NCBI RefSeq assembly: GCF_022397955.1
Contig: NZ_JAKEUQ010000004.1
Span: 62,001 to 126,000, forward strand
DNA length: 64,000 nucleotides
Direction: 5' to 3'
Source of the DNA: Vibrio sp. Isolate32
Lineage (GTDB): Bacteria; Pseudomonadota; Gammaproteobacteria; Enterobacterales; Vibrionaceae
The notes beneath the pieces are model-generated. The model had not been told where the DNA came from. It worked only from the letters and a program-made list of their open reading frames with translations, and searched no databases. A program made the translations under genes and the position numbers. This document shows positions 24,563-34,306 of the stretch, piece after piece (position 1 is the stretch's first letter; every line of letters starts with the position of its first letter).

Positions 24563-24829
24563 TTACTTAGTGTAAGACTGTGCGATGTTGTCGATACGGT
24601 CGTTAGCACGCTCCGCTTCTTCTTTTGCTGCCATCGCGGCTGCAGAAGCTTTTTGAGCTTTCATCTCTGCTGCAGCTTTTTCACTCTTAAGTGTTTCGAC
24701 TTCGCTTTTAAGCTGAGCAACTTGGTTAGTTAGTTGTTCCATTTTCGACATGGTCGCTTTTTCTGGCTCTGAAGAACAACCGGCTAAAATGAAAACTGAG
24801 GCTGCAGCAGCGATGAACATCTTATTCAT
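24563..24829 (-). CDS. lpp: Major outer-membrane (Braun-type) lipoprotein
   Basis: The start is ATG 24829 after AAGGAG; upstream in-frame residues are not lipoprotein-like. The 88-aa product has a signal peptide with lipobox ILAGC (Cys at residue 18) and then an alpha-helical heptad region (MEQLTNQVAQLKSEVETLKS) that would form the trimeric Lpp coiled coil. It ends in Tyr-Thr-Lys, with a C-terminal lysine like Lpp. It would tether outer membrane to peptidoglycan. E. coli Lpp is 78 aa; Vibrio forms are slightly longer and Ala-rich as here. Confidence 0.88.
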   Translation of the reverse strand: MNKMFIAAAASVFILAGCSSEPEKATMSKMEQLTNQVAQLKSEVETLKSEKAAAEMKAQKASAAAMAAKEEAERANDRIDNIAQSYTK

Positions 24830-24900
24830 AAGAACTCCTTGATTATTTTTCATCAAAAGTTGCGCTATACACTCTTTGTCATATAGTCGCTTCCTCACTG

Positions 24901-24928
24901 ATTGTAGCGACAAATTTTTTAAGCACAA
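24901..24928 (-). promoter_or_regulatory. Probable promoter of the lpp-like gene
   Basis: On the minus strand TTGTGC (24928-24923) and TACAAT (24906-24901) are 16 bp apart, close to sigma-70 consensus, about 70 bp before the start codon. Confidence 0.5.
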
Positions 24929-25177
24929 AAAGTATTACTAGAGAAAGAGCTAAATTTTTGAGTTAATTAGCTAACCGTCACGTTCTGTCTCATTTGTGAG
25001 GCAAAGGTTTTGACCTAGTCTGAAAAGACATCACTTTGCTAGCAATGTATAAAGCCTCTTCGTTAAAGATAGTTGAAGGGATAAATTTACTGTGATCTGT
25101 ATCCTTATAAAGTACTTTCGCGGTATCATGTTGCGTTAAATTAATTTTATTCAATACCATCATTCTTGGAGAGTCCT

Positions 25178-26509
25178 TTGCACTTTAAAGATTTAGGCTT
25201 AGATAACCGCTTACTGAAGAACTTAAAACATTACGACTTTAAGAAAGCAACAGAGATCCAATCGAAAGCGATCCCTGTTGCTATTGCCGGTAAGGATCTA
25301 TTGGCTTCATCAAAAACGGGTTCAGGCAAGACATTGGCGTTTGTGTTACCAATGATTCACAAAGCATTAAAAACCAAGGCGTTTTCTGCTCGTGATCCTC
25401 GTGGTGTAATCTTGGCTCCTACTCGTGAGTTGGCTAAGCAGGTGTATGGCGAATTGCGTAGCATGCTTGGTGGCCTGTCTTACGAAGCCACACTTATCTT
25501 AGGTGGTGAAAACTTTAACGATCAAGTTAAAGCTCTACGTAAGTACCCTCGTTTTATTGTTGCGACTCCTGGACGTCTTGCGGATCACCTTGAACACCGC
25601 TCACTGTTTTTAGATGGTGTTGAAACGCTGATTCTTGATGAAGCAGACCGAATGCTTGATCTAGGTTTTGCTCCAGAGCTGCGTCGTATTGCAAACGCGG
25701 CTAAGCACCGTCGTCGTCAGACTTTAATGTTCTCTGCAACATTAGATCACGCTGAAGTGAACGGCATTGCCAATGAAATGCTAGAGGCACCTAAGCGTAT
25801 CTCGGTAGGTGTTTCTAACGAGCAACATTTAGATATCACTCAGAAGTTTTATTTATGTGATCACCTTGATCACAAAGAAGCGATTTTAGACCGCGTATTA
25901 GAAGAAGCGGAATACCGTCAGGTAATGATCTTCACAGCAACTCGTGCCGACACTGATCGACTAACAAACAAGCTGAATGAGAAGAAGCTTAAAGCTGTCG
26001 CACTAAGTGGTAACCTAAACCAAACGCAGCGCAATACGATCATGAGTCAGTTTGAGCGTGCTGTTTACAAGATCTTGGTAACGACCGATGTTGCTTCTCG
26101 CGGTATTGATATTCCAAACGTAAGCCATGTTATCAATTTTGATATGCCAAAGCACACCGAAGAGTACGTTCACCGCGTTGGTCGTACTGGCCGTGCTGGT
26201 AACAAAGGCGATGCGATTTCTTTAGTTGGTCCAAAAGATTGGGATAGCTTCAAGCGTGTTGAACTTTACCTTCAACAAGATTTAACTTTCTCAGTGCTTG
26301 AAGGCCTAAAAGGCAAATTTAAAGGTATTCAACCGCGCAAACCTACTTTTGCTAAAGGCGGTCCTGCGAAGAAGAAAACCAATATTCAAGCTAAGAAAAC
26401 ATCGAAGAAACCAGTTAAGCGTGATAAGAGCTTCCACCAGAATGTGGCAGTGGGTGATACCGTGTTTATCCCTAAGAAGAAAGTGGCGCCAAAAACTAAC
26501 GACGAGTAA
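25178..26509 (+). CDS. DEAD-box ATP-dependent RNA helicase
   Basis: The start is taken as TTG 25178 (spaced 6 nt from GGAG at 25168); TTG 25166 would overlap that site. The 443-aa protein has all core motifs: Q region (FKKATEIQSKAIP), SSKTGSGKT (I), PTRELAKQ (Ia), TPGRL (Ib), LDEADRMLD (II), FSATLD (III), TDVASRGIDIPN (V) and HRVGRTGRAG (VI). The C-terminal 70 residues are a lysine-rich RNA-binding tail. It remodels RNA or ribosome assembly intermediates in the cytoplasm, similar to SrmB/RhlE groups; the exact subgroup is not decided. A single-gene transcript ending in a strong terminator. Confidence 0.92.
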   Translation: MHFKDLGLDNRLLKNLKHYDFKKATEIQSKAIPVAIAGKDLLASSKTGSGKTLAFVLPMIHKALKTKAFSARDPRGVILAPTRELAKQVYGELRSMLGGLSYEATLILGGENFNDQVKALRKYPRFIVATPGRLADHLEHRSLFLDGVETLILDEADRMLDLGFAPELRRIANAAKHRRRQTLMFSATLDHAEVNGIANEMLEAPKRISVGVSNEQHLDITQKFYLCDHLDHKEAILDRVLEEAEYRQVMIFTATRADTDRLTNKLNEKKLKAVALSGNLNQTQRNTIMSQFERAVYKILVTTDVASRGIDIPNVSHVINFDMPKHTEEYVHRVGRTGRAGNKGDAISLVGPKDWDSFKRVELYLQQDLTFSVLEGLKGKFKGIQPRKPTFAKGGPAKKKTNIQAKKTSKKPVKRDKSFHQNVAVGDTVFIPKKKVAPKTNDE

Positions 26510-26574
26510 TTAACTCGTGTGAGATAAAAGCTAATGTTTATAAAAACAGAACTTTATAAAAGTTAACGTAAATA

Positions 26575-26600
26575 AAAACCGCCTGCTGGCGGTTTTTTTT
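26575..26600. terminator. Terminator after DEAD-box helicase (bidirectional)
   Basis: ACCGCC-TGCT-GGCGGT followed by eight T on the plus strand; the minus strand also has a T run (TTTTTA), so it can also serve the convergent tlh gene. Confidence 0.88.
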
Positions 26601-26659
26601 GTGTCTGACTTCTGTGCATGAGAGGTGCTACCTCAGGTTACAGAGCCATTTTGTCGGCT

Positions 26660-27907
26660 TTAGAAATCAAAAGTCGAGAATGAAAGAGCTAAGATATGGT
26701 CGGCAATGTATTTATGCATGGCGGTGGTTGGGTGCGTCACGCCCCAGAATACATAGCTGTCTGAACCATAGGTTGCACAATCATTAGTTAAGCTATGGCT
26801 TTTCAGGTAGTCGGTCGCTGAGCTTCTATTGATATCAAGACATGCATCGCTTGCGTTTCGAAAGCCATGTTGTTGTGGGTTATCGGTAATGCTAGCGAAC
26901 AACGCACTAGCGTCGAACAGTACCACGTTTTTTCCTATACCTTGGTAATAGTCAGCTTGGGATTTGATGAACTGGTTGAATTCTAAAATCTTACCACGAA
27001 CGTTAATAATCTCTTGCTCGGTTGAGTATTTAAATTGAGGTGCCTTGGTCGCATCGGGTAAGGTGAACAGCAAGATATTGTTCGCACCAGATTCGGTTAA
27101 GCGGATCAGCGCGCTACTGAAGTCAGCTTTTACATCTGCAACTTCTCGGTTGTAGTTCATGAAATCATTGAGACCAAACTCTAAAGTAAATAATGAGTTT
27201 TCTGGACGATAGTTTTTAGCTAGTTTCATGTAGGTCAGATAAGAGGTGACTTGATCATAAACACCTGTTATCGCGACATATTGATTGGTACCTGCTGCTC
27301 CGCCCACAGCCCAGTTATATAGAGGTACATCCTTGGCTTTAGCCAAATATTCAGTCCAGACTAAACCATTCGAAAAGTGTCCTAAAAACCACGAATCAGC
27401 GTTCGGGAAAATCCATTGAGAACCATTAAATAAGTTACCAGTATCAGAAAGACTATCACCAAAAGTAACGATACGGTTGATGGTGTTGGATTGAATGGCG
27501 TTATCGTTGGTCCAAATTGAGTGGTTGTAAGAGAAGCGGTTGTCTGCCGCAAAATAAGTGATATCGGCAACGTCGTGTTGGATGTCGAGTGTCTGTTCAC
27601 AACGCTGTTTGATTTCAGATTGTGAGGTATCACTGTAAAACATATTTTTGAATGAGACGGACGACCACCAATATCCGTTGATCGTGTAATAGTCCCCGTT
27701 TTCTTTTTTCGCCCATTTCCAGTCTGTGACGGCTGAGTCATGAGATGCATCGGTGCGATACCAACATCGGACGTAAGAGTTGGTTTCAGAACCTTGTGTG
27801 CTGAGTACTTGAGCAGAGGTAATGGATTCAGGTGTTGGTGTTGAATTTTCAGCAGCATAGGCACCAAAAGGTACGGTTAACGCGAGTATCAAAGCCATGT
27901 ATTTCAT
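26660..27907 (-). CDS. tlh: Thermolabile haemolysin / lecithin-dependent phospholipase (GDSL/SGNH)
   Basis: The start is ATG 27907 (GTG at 27910 is adjacent). The 415-aa product has a signal peptide (MKYMALILALTVPFGAYA), an N-terminal domain of about 130 residues specific to Vibrio haemolysins (RCWYRTDASHDSAVTDWKW), then the SGNH hydrolase fold: block I FGDSLSDTGN with catalytic Ser, GLNDFMNY (block III Asn) and the C-terminal Asp/His in WGVTHPTTAMHK. The enzyme is secreted and cleaves phospholipids with lecithin-dependent haemolysis. In V. cholerae the homologue lies beside hlyA and lipase genes, and here beside the lipase pair, but no pore-forming hlyA is present. Confidence 0.93.
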   Translation of the reverse strand: MKYMALILALTVPFGAYAAENSTPTPESITSAQVLSTQGSETNSYVRCWYRTDASHDSAVTDWKWAKKENGDYYTINGYWWSSVSFKNMFYSDTSQSEIKQRCEQTLDIQHDVADITYFAADNRFSYNHSIWTNDNAIQSNTINRIVTFGDSLSDTGNLFNGSQWIFPNADSWFLGHFSNGLVWTEYLAKAKDVPLYNWAVGGAAGTNQYVAITGVYDQVTSYLTYMKLAKNYRPENSLFTLEFGLNDFMNYNREVADVKADFSSALIRLTESGANNILLFTLPDATKAPQFKYSTEQEIINVRGKILEFNQFIKSQADYYQGIGKNVVLFDASALFASITDNPQQHGFRNASDACLDINRSSATDYLKSHSLTNDCATYGSDSYVFWGVTHPTTAMHKYIADHILALSFSTFDF

Positions 27908-28317
27908 CACTGTGTTCTCTTTTTATGTGTAAGTAAGCCGAATAAACGTTGTTTATTGTTGATAACTGAGTAACTAAATCACTCGTACGACCTATATCTA
28001 AAATTGATGGTTCTCGTCAATTTATTCATAGTGCCTGTGTTTTATAACTGGCATAAGCATCAAACTTCCAACGACTTTTTGGTTCTTGTTCTCGGAACTT
28101 AAGAGTCAATAATTAACACGCCATCTTGGTTAAATGTTATTTTAATCAATACCTTATTGTTATTTTTATTGTTTATTCTTCGCCAGTCTAATGTTAACCC
28201 CAATTGTTTATTTTAATATAAACATCACAAATATCGAGTCACTCTTTTTGGTTTTATAAAATAATCACTTACGGTTCCGTTGCTCATCAGAGGTCCAACC
28301 TATTTAAGGAAAGAGCA
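27908..28317. other. Divergent intergenic region between tlh and lipase
   Basis: About 410 bp, AT-rich, no gene seen. It must hold the promoters of tlh (minus) and the lipase gene (plus). No clear operator is recognised. Confidence 0.7.
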
Positions 28318-29259
28318 TTGAAAAAGATATTAATTTGGACGATAGCCTGCCTATCCAATTTTGGCGTATATGCCGGAGCGAGCGCATCGGCGTTAGAAGT
28401 AAGTGGGTACACTGAAACCAAATATCCTATTGTGTTGGTACATGGCTTATTTGGGTTCGATACGTTAGCTGGTGTGGATTACTTCTATGGGGTGCCTGAA
28501 TCCTTAACCAAAGATGGCGCGAGTGTATACGTTGCACAAGTATCAGCGACAAATAGCTCAGAGGTTAGGGGAGAGCAGTTACTTGCTCAAGTCGAGACAC
28601 TTCTAGCAGCAACAGGAGCAGATAAGGTCAACCTTGTCGGGCATAGTCATGGTGGCCCGACGGCGAGGTATGTGGCCTCAGTGAGACCAGACCTTGTCGC
28701 ATCGGTAACGAGTATTGGCGGCGTTCATAAAGGTTCAAAAGTGGCAGATTTAGTCCGTGGAACGGTACCTGAGGGTTCGGTTTCAGAAGGGATTGCAGTT
28801 AAGTTGGCTGGTGGTTTGACGACACTCATCAATCTACTTTCTGGTGGTTCTGATCTAGAACAAGATGGCTTGGCATCATTAGAAGCGCTGACCACAGAAG
28901 GCTCTCTTGCTTTCAACCAGTTTTACCCTGAAGGGGTTCCAACCTCTGCATGCGGTGATGGTGAGTGGCAAGCCAGCAACGGTGTTTATTACTACTCATG
29001 GACAGGGTCTTCCACTTTTACCAACCTTCTGGACCCGACCGATGCGGCGATGACTGTGCTTGGATTAGCGTTTGATGAACCGAATGATGGGCTTGTTGGA
29101 GCTTGTAGTGCTCACCTAGGTAAAGTGATTGGCGACGATTACAAAATGAATCATCTGGATGAGATCAATGGTTTGCTGGGCATACATCACTTGTTTGAGA
29201 CTGACCCGGTGACGCTATATCGCCAACACGCAAATCGATTGAAGTTGGCTGGCCTGTAG
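28318..29259 (+). CDS. Secreted triacylglycerol lipase
   Basis: TTG start at 28318 with AGGA at 28307-28310, giving 313 aa. A signal peptide (MKKILIWTIACLSNFGVYAGA) is followed by a mature lipase of the Pseudomonas family I type: oxyanion loop YPIVLVHGLFGF, nucleophile GHSHGG (Ser110), acid and His in NDGLVGACSAHLG and LLGIHH. Two cysteines (in TSACGDG and GACSAH) fit the conserved disulfide. It hydrolyses long-chain triglycerides and needs a foldase, which is the next gene. Homologue of V. cholerae lipase VCA0221 by order and sequence memory. Confidence 0.92.
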   Translation: MKKILIWTIACLSNFGVYAGASASALEVSGYTETKYPIVLVHGLFGFDTLAGVDYFYGVPESLTKDGASVYVAQVSATNSSEVRGEQLLAQVETLLAATGADKVNLVGHSHGGPTARYVASVRPDLVASVTSIGGVHKGSKVADLVRGTVPEGSVSEGIAVKLAGGLTTLINLLSGGSDLEQDGLASLEALTTEGSLAFNQFYPEGVPTSACGDGEWQASNGVYYYSWTGSSTFTNLLDPTDAAMTVLGLAFDEPNDGLVGACSAHLGKVIGDDYKMNHLDEINGLLGIHHLFETDPVTLYRQHANRLKLAGL

Positions 29260-29298
29260 GTCACATTGCCCATCAGTTAAGATCATAAGGAAAATATA

Positions 29299-30192
29299 AT
29301 GAAAAAGACCGCCATTTTGTCGATAACCACGATAGCCCTGATGAGCACAGCGGCGGTCTTTTTATATCTAAAGAAGGAAGATACAAGTTCATATAATAAC
29401 AACGAACAAAGCGCTTCTTCATTGAAGGTTAGCTCTCAACAAGATACCGAAATTGATAGTGCGTCAGCTAAAGACATGATGGAATATTTCGTGTCAGGCA
29501 ATACAGAATTAACCCTCGAAGAGATTCGTTACAATGTGGCAAAACACTACAAGCAATCACAAGCAGGGGTGGTCGATGAAGCATTGTTCGCAAAGTATCT
29601 TGAGTACAAGTCGGCACTGACAGCATTGGATGTTCAATTCGACACCACCTCAATATCTGCAGAGGACTTACGTGCACTGAATCAAGCGTTGCTCGATCTC
29701 CAATCTCAATTTTTCAGTGAGAGCGAGGTTAGTATTCTATTTACCCATGACAACAGAATGAGGGAGATCGCTTTAGAAAAGTTACTTCTGAAACAAGAAG
29801 GGCTAGACGAGTCAGAATATCAGCAAAGGCTTGAGTCTTATTTATCTGAGCAACCCGATTATGTTCAGTCGAGTCATCAGAATCAGGTGTTACTCCAACG
29901 GCTCTCTAGCTCTGAAGGCCTCGATGAGCAGGGTAAATATTTAAAGAGAAGCGAACTCGTTGGTGAAGAAGCAACCCAAAGACTCCAAGCGCTCGATAAG
30001 CAAAGGGCGGACTTTGAAGGTTCGTTAGAGGTTTATTTTACAGAGCGAAATGACATCTTAAGTGATTCAGCACTCTCGACAACTGACAAACAAGAGACTA
30101 TCGCACGGCTTCGGATTATGCACTTTCAGCCAGAGCAACTTCGTAGAGTTGAAGCGATTGAAAGGATCAGAGCTGCTGAGTCTAGTCAGTAA
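29299..30192 (+). CDS. lifO: Lipase-specific foldase/chaperone
   Basis: A 297-aa protein with an N-terminal transmembrane anchor (AILSITTIALMSTAAVFLYL) and a low-complexity linker, then a helical periplasmic domain: EYFVSGNTELTLEEIRYNVAKHY corresponds to the foldase motif region, and ALNQALLDLQSQFFSE follows. It folds the lipase in the periplasm before type II secretion. It is 39 bp downstream of lipase after AAGGAAAA, forming a two-gene operon. The motif is less conserved than in Pseudomonas Lif proteins. Confidence 0.88.
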   Translation: MKKTAILSITTIALMSTAAVFLYLKKEDTSSYNNNEQSASSLKVSSQQDTEIDSASAKDMMEYFVSGNTELTLEEIRYNVAKHYKQSQAGVVDEALFAKYLEYKSALTALDVQFDTTSISAEDLRALNQALLDLQSQFFSESEVSILFTHDNRMREIALEKLLLKQEGLDESEYQQRLESYLSEQPDYVQSSHQNQVLLQRLSSSEGLDEQGKYLKRSELVGEEATQRLQALDKQRADFEGSLEVYFTERNDILSDSALSTTDKQETIARLRIMHFQPEQLRRVEAIERIRAAESSQ

Positions 30193-30204
30193 TGTCTGGC
30201 GTAT

Positions 30205-30238
30205 AAAAAAGCCAACTACTGATTATTCAATAGTAGGC
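30205..30238 (-). terminator. Terminator of the chemoreceptor gene
   Basis: On the minus strand GCCTACTA...TAGTTGGC (one mismatch, 8-bp arms) is followed by TTTTTT. It lies 80 bp after the chemoreceptor stop, on its 3' side. Confidence 0.6.
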
Positions 30239-30317
30239 CTAATAATATTTAAGATGGTCACTACAATTTATACATGTAAAGTAAGCACTTACATCTTAAG
30301 TTTTTATACCTTGAAAC

Positions 30318-31961
30318 TTATACCTTAAAGTAATCCAACTGCCGCTTCTGCTGCTCGGCTAGGTTAGATAGCTCGTAGCTTGCTGCTGCTGCTTGAGTAA
30401 TGCCGGTTACGTTTTGGCTTACTAGGCTGTAGATGTTTGATATATTACGGTTAATATCTGATGTCACTTGGCTTTGCTCTTCGGCTGCTGAGGCTACTTG
30501 AGTGTTGATTTCCGTCATGTCCGTTACCGAGTTAGCGATACCAGAAAGGGCGATACTCACTTCACTAGCAAGCGCTTGGTTTTGCTCTAGCATAGCCAGT
30601 GAATTGCTCATGCTTTCATTAGCGTTGCCAGATTGAATTTGCAAACCTTCGATAATGGTTTGGATCTCTTTGGTTGAGTCTTGAGTACGTGCCGCTAGCA
30701 TTCGAACTTCATCGGCAACCACCGCGAAACCACGACCGCTTTCTCCAGCACGTGCCGCTTCAATGGCCGCGTTAAGCGCAAGTAGATTGGTTTGCTCTGA
30801 GATGCTTTGAATCACTTCAATTACTTTACCAATCTGTTCTGAGTGTTCTTTCAGTGTTCCCACAACATTCGCTGCTTCACTAAGCTGAATAGCCATTTGC
30901 TCATTGGCTTTGTTGCTTTCGTTAAACAAACTCATGCTATGCGTTGCCATCTCGTCAGCTTGCTTAGACGCCGAGTCTGCTTGCACGGCATTTTCGTTAA
31001 CGTGAGAAGCTGTGCTCTCCAGTTGATTCACTGCAGAAGCAACTTGCTCAACTTCTTGCTTCTCTTGATCTGAGTTCGCGCTTGATTGCGTCATTACTGC
31101 TGCTAGTTCTGTGGAAGCAGAAGCGACTTCAATACTGATTCGAGAAAGTGAACTTACGGTGTCACGTAGTTGGTCTACCGATTGGTTAACGTCTTGTGCA
31201 AGGGCCGAGATTTCGTTATCGCCGTACTCTTCTGCTTTGACTAACAAGTTACCTTTAGCAACTTCACGCATGGTTGATTGAATATTACTGATTGGTTTAA
31301 CAATGATGCTTGCGAGTACCCAGCTGATGGCTAGCGCGCCTGAAAGGATAATTAACAGAGCTACCGTTGCCGTATCCAGCGTATTGGTGTGTTGCTGACC
31401 ATTGATGTCTACTTCTTGCGTTGCAAGTAAGTTGAGCTTTTTAGATAGGGTATTGATGGCTTGTACCATCTCGTTACCTGCATGACGGTATTGGTCAATG
31501 CCCACTTGGTAACGTGCATCGAAGTCAGAAGACAGAGCTGAATTACCATGTTTTGCCTTCAATAAAGGAAGCATTGTTGTACGAGAAAAGTCGACATAGT
31601 GATTCATCGCTTTACTCATCGCTGCTACTTCGTCTTGTATCCCCGGCACAGTATTTAAGGAGTTCAATAGACGAGTGTTTAGGTCGCGCTTTTCATTAAG
31701 AGTTTGAACCAAGGTTTTCACATCATCTGCATTGAACAAGCTGTAGATCGCTTTGATGCGCATACCGTAGCTGTTGTCGACGATTTCGCTGAGTTCTTCT
31801 TTATGTAGTATCAGCTGGTCTGTTGCGATAGATACCTCTTTAAAGGCATTTTCTAGTTTGTCACCACCGATAATAACCCCCGTCAAAAGCAATACGACGG
31901 AAAAGAGTACAGGTATTAGTATTTGTATTTTTATAGATAAGCCACTGAGAAGTTGGCGCAT
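30318..31961 (-). CDS. Methyl-accepting chemotaxis protein, HlyB-like
   Basis: The start is ATG 31961 ([15 protein letters not shown]), with GAGGGA upstream; 547 aa. Architecture: TM1 (residues 11-31), a periplasmic sensor of about 160 residues, TM2 (about 195-215), HAMP, and an MCP signalling domain with the hairpin core [25 protein letters not shown] in part and [20 protein letters not shown]. Length fits V. cholerae HlyB (548 aa), which lies in the same haemolysin/lipase cluster. It probably controls chemotaxis through CheA/CheW; the ligand is unknown. No haemolysin gene accompanies it. Confidence 0.88.
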   Translation of the reverse strand: MRQLLSGLSIKIQILIPVLFSVVLLLTGVIIGGDKLENAFKEVSIATDQLILHKEELSEIVDNSYGMRIKAIYSLFNADDVKTLVQTLNEKRDLNTRLLNSLNTVPGIQDEVAAMSKAMNHYVDFSRTTMLPLLKAKHGNSALSSDFDARYQVGIDQYRHAGNEMVQAINTLSKKLNLLATQEVDINGQQHTNTLDTATVALLIILSGALAISWVLASIIVKPISNIQSTMREVAKGNLLVKAEEYGDNEISALAQDVNQSVDQLRDTVSSLSRISIEVASASTELAAVMTQSSANSDQEKQEVEQVASAVNQLESTASHVNENAVQADSASKQADEMATHSMSLFNESNKANEQMAIQLSEAANVVGTLKEHSEQIGKVIEVIQSISEQTNLLALNAAIEAARAGESGRGFAVVADEVRMLAARTQDSTKEIQTIIEGLQIQSGNANESMSNSLAMLEQNQALASEVSIALSGIANSVTDMTEINTQVASAAEEQSQVTSDINRNISNIYSLVSQNVTGITQAAAASYELSNLAEQQKRQLDYFKV

Positions 31962-32423
31962 GTAATGTCCCTCTTTGAATAAAATAAATAGATGATAATT
32001 ATTATTATTTGTTGGCGATTCTAACCAATGAGATTGATAATTCAATCAGTAATGGCTTTGATTTTGTTATATGCGATAGGTATTTGCTATACACGGTTAT
32101 TTATTGCTCTAAATGTGCGTGTTTCTACTTATTTTTTACGGATATTTGACTGATAAATAAGGACATATATTGGTTAGTGTTCGATATAAATTGAGGGTTG
32201 TTGTGAGAAGTCGTGTCTGATTTGAGGTGAACTGTTCTGATAAATGAGTGAGCATTATAGGTATACAGTCATCAATTCATCGAGTAGGGGAGAAATCAGT
32301 CATTAATTTTCAGTTGTCATACAGGCTTCAATTAAGTGAAACACAACTGTCACATTAGGATTCTAAAGTGAGCATCGTTCAAGTAAAACACAACGGCAAT
32401 AACGCCACTTAAGGAAATTTGTG
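31962..32423. other. Intergenic region between chemoreceptor and pstS, with Pho-type sites
   Basis: No gene in 460 bp, AT-rich. It contains the start regions of two divergent genes; the Pho-box-like repeats at 32314-32364 lie 60-110 bp before pstS. Confidence 0.6.
32314..32364 (+). promoter_or_regulatory. Pho-box-like PhoB binding region
   Basis: TTGTCAT at 32314-32320 followed 4 bp later by a weaker half-site, and CTGTCAC at 32347-32353, resemble the 7-bp direct repeats (CTGTCAT) of PhoB boxes. Position upstream of pstS fits phosphate-starvation control. Confidence 0.5.
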
Positions 32424-33245
32424 ATGAAAAAGACAGTTATCGGTGCAATCGCTCTTTTAGGTGCACTAACAGTGACTCCAGCTTCAGCTAAAGAAACTAT
32501 TTCAGCAGTTGGTTCAAGCAGCGTGACTCCACTGATGGAAGTTTTCTCTGAAACATACATGAAAACGAATTCAAACGTATTTATTGAAGTACAAGGCCCA
32601 GGTTCATCTGCAGGTGTTAAAGCAGCTAAGAATGGCAGTGCAGATTTAGGTATGTCTTCTCGTAACCTTAAAGATAGCGAGAAAGAAGAAACACTAGTGG
32701 AAGAAGTTGTTGCTCGTGACGGTATCGCAGTCGTGGTTAACCCTAAGAATGGCCTTGAAGGTCTAACGGCTGAGCAAGTAACGGCTATCTACAAAGGCGA
32801 AGTAACAAACTGGAAAGACGTTGGTGGTGCAGACAAGCCAATCGTAGCTATTACGCGTGATACAGCATCTGGTACTCGCGGTGCATTTGAAGACATTATG
32901 TCTCTTAAAATGAAGATTTCTGGCACGAAAGTATCGGCTATCTCTCAACGAGCTCAAGTTGCTAACGGTAACGGTGCACTAAAAACAATGGTTGCATCTA
33001 ACCCTTACGCAATCGGCTACATCTCTCTAGGTACAGTAGATAACTCGGTAAACGCGCTAGCAATTGACGGTACTGAAGCATCTGTAGACAACGTTAAAAA
33101 CGGCTCTTACAAAGTAGCTCGTCCTTTCCTAGTACTTTACAAAGAAGGTCAACCTTCTTCTGAAACTCAAAAGTTCCTAGATTGGATGCTAACTGACGAA
33201 GCTCAGTCTCTTGTTGAGAACAAAGGCTACATTTCAGTTAACTAA
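32424..33245 (+). CDS. pstS: Phosphate ABC transporter, periplasmic binding protein PstS
   Basis: The start is ATG 32424 (GTG 32421 is adjacent), with AAGGA before it; 273 aa. A signal peptide (KKTVIGAIALLGALTVTPASA) precedes a binding domain with phosphate-contact motifs: TISAVGSSSVTPLMEVF near the start, SADLGMSSR, and TRDTASGTRGAFED. It captures phosphate in the periplasm for the PstCAB transporter. It is first of a pstSCAB operon; a stem-loop separates it from pstC. Belongs to the shorter Vibrio chromosome II PstS group. Confidence 0.93.
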   Translation: MKKTVIGAIALLGALTVTPASAKETISAVGSSSVTPLMEVFSETYMKTNSNVFIEVQGPGSSAGVKAAKNGSADLGMSSRNLKDSEKEETLVEEVVARDGIAVVVNPKNGLEGLTAEQVTAIYKGEVTNWKDVGGADKPIVAITRDTASGTRGAFEDIMSLKMKISGTKVSAISQRAQVANGNGALKTMVASNPYAIGYISLGTVDNSVNALAIDGTEASVDNVKNGSYKVARPFLVLYKEGQPSSETQKFLDWMLTDEAQSLVENKGYISVN

Positions 33246-33271
33246 TCTATATCTCAATTAATTTAAATATT

Positions 33272-33302
33272 GCTCAGCCTACCCTTTCAGGCTGAGCCTT
33301 TT
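33272..33302 (+). terminator. Stem-loop (attenuating terminator) between pstS and pstC
   Basis: GCTCAGCCT (33272-33280) pairs with AGGCTGAGC (33289-33297), 9 bp perfect, followed by CTTTTCT. It could lower expression of pstCAB relative to pstS. Confidence 0.7.
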
Positions 33303-33371
33303 CTATCCCACTTCGAGTTAATCCGTACGCTGAGACAGCGTGTTAAGGATTATCGATATGTGAGACTTGTT

Positions 33372-34301
33372 ATGACCATCGCAACGAATAGTGAACAGCT
33401 TATGAATAGCGAAGCGACTCAACTGAAACGCAGCTTACGTAAAAAGAAGCGCGTAGATTGGAAAGAGCGTATTTTTCACGGCTTATTTCTTACAAGCGCA
33501 ATCATTGGTATCGTATCCCTTGCTGTGATTGCTTACTTCATCGTTAGAGAAAGTCTCCCTGCATTCCAAGAAGCAGGCCTATCGGGCATCGTTCTAGGAC
33601 AAAATTGGCTACCACCGGCACTTTACGGTGTTGCTACCATGATTGTGGCATCTGTCGTATCGACATTAGGCGCGGTAGTAGTTGGTGTGCCTATTGGTGT
33701 ATTAACGGCAATCTTTATTGCTGAAATCGCGCCAAAACGTCTAGCAGACATCATCCGTCCTGCTGTTGAATTGCTTGCCGGTATTCCTTCGGTAGTTTAC
33801 GGCTTCTTCGGCCTAGTGATTATCGTTCCCCTGATTCAAAATGTGTTTCAAGTTCCTGCGGGTAACACGATCTTGGCAGGTATCATTGTACTGGGTGTGA
33901 TGATTCTACCGACAGTAATCACGGTTTCTGAAACATCAATTCGTGCAGTACCAAGAACGTATAAAGAGGGTTCTTTAGCGTTAGGTGCTTCAAAGGTTTT
34001 TACCATCTTCAAGCTGCTCGTTCCGGCTGCTCGCTCAGGCATTATGACGGGTGTGATTCTTGGTATTGGTCGTGCTCTTGGTGAGACGATGGCAATCATC
34101 ATGGTGATGGGTAATGCGCCAGCTATGCCTGAAGGTATTCTAGATTCAGCGCGTACTCTTACAGCGAACATTGCGATTGAAATGTCTTACGCAAGTGGCG
34201 TTCATGCAAGCGCATTATACGCGACGGGTGTTGTTCTACTGATATTCATCATGTCTCTAAACGCGATTCTACTTTACTTGAACCGCGAGAAGGCGAGGTA
34301 A
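33372..34301 (+). CDS. pstC: Phosphate ABC transporter permease PstC
   Basis: Start taken at ATG 33372 (MTIATNSEQLMNSEATQLKR); the frame is open upstream through the hairpin after pstS. 309 aa with six transmembrane spans, of which the first is FLTSAIIGIVSLAVIAYFIV. Permease motifs include EIAPKRLADIIRPAVELLAGIP and the EAA-type loop TYKEGSLALGASKVFTIFKLL. Inner-membrane channel with PstA. pstA starts 5 bp after the stop. Confidence 0.93.
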   Translation: MTIATNSEQLMNSEATQLKRSLRKKKRVDWKERIFHGLFLTSAIIGIVSLAVIAYFIVRESLPAFQEAGLSGIVLGQNWLPPALYGVATMIVASVVSTLGAVVVGVPIGVLTAIFIAEIAPKRLADIIRPAVELLAGIPSVVYGFFGLVIIVPLIQNVFQVPAGNTILAGIIVLGVMILPTVITVSETSIRAVPRTYKEGSLALGASKVFTIFKLLVPAARSGIMTGVILGIGRALGETMAIIMVMGNAPAMPEGILDSARTLTANIAIEMSYASGVHASALYATGVVLLIFIMSLNAILLYLNREKAR

Positions 34302-34306
34302 ACATT

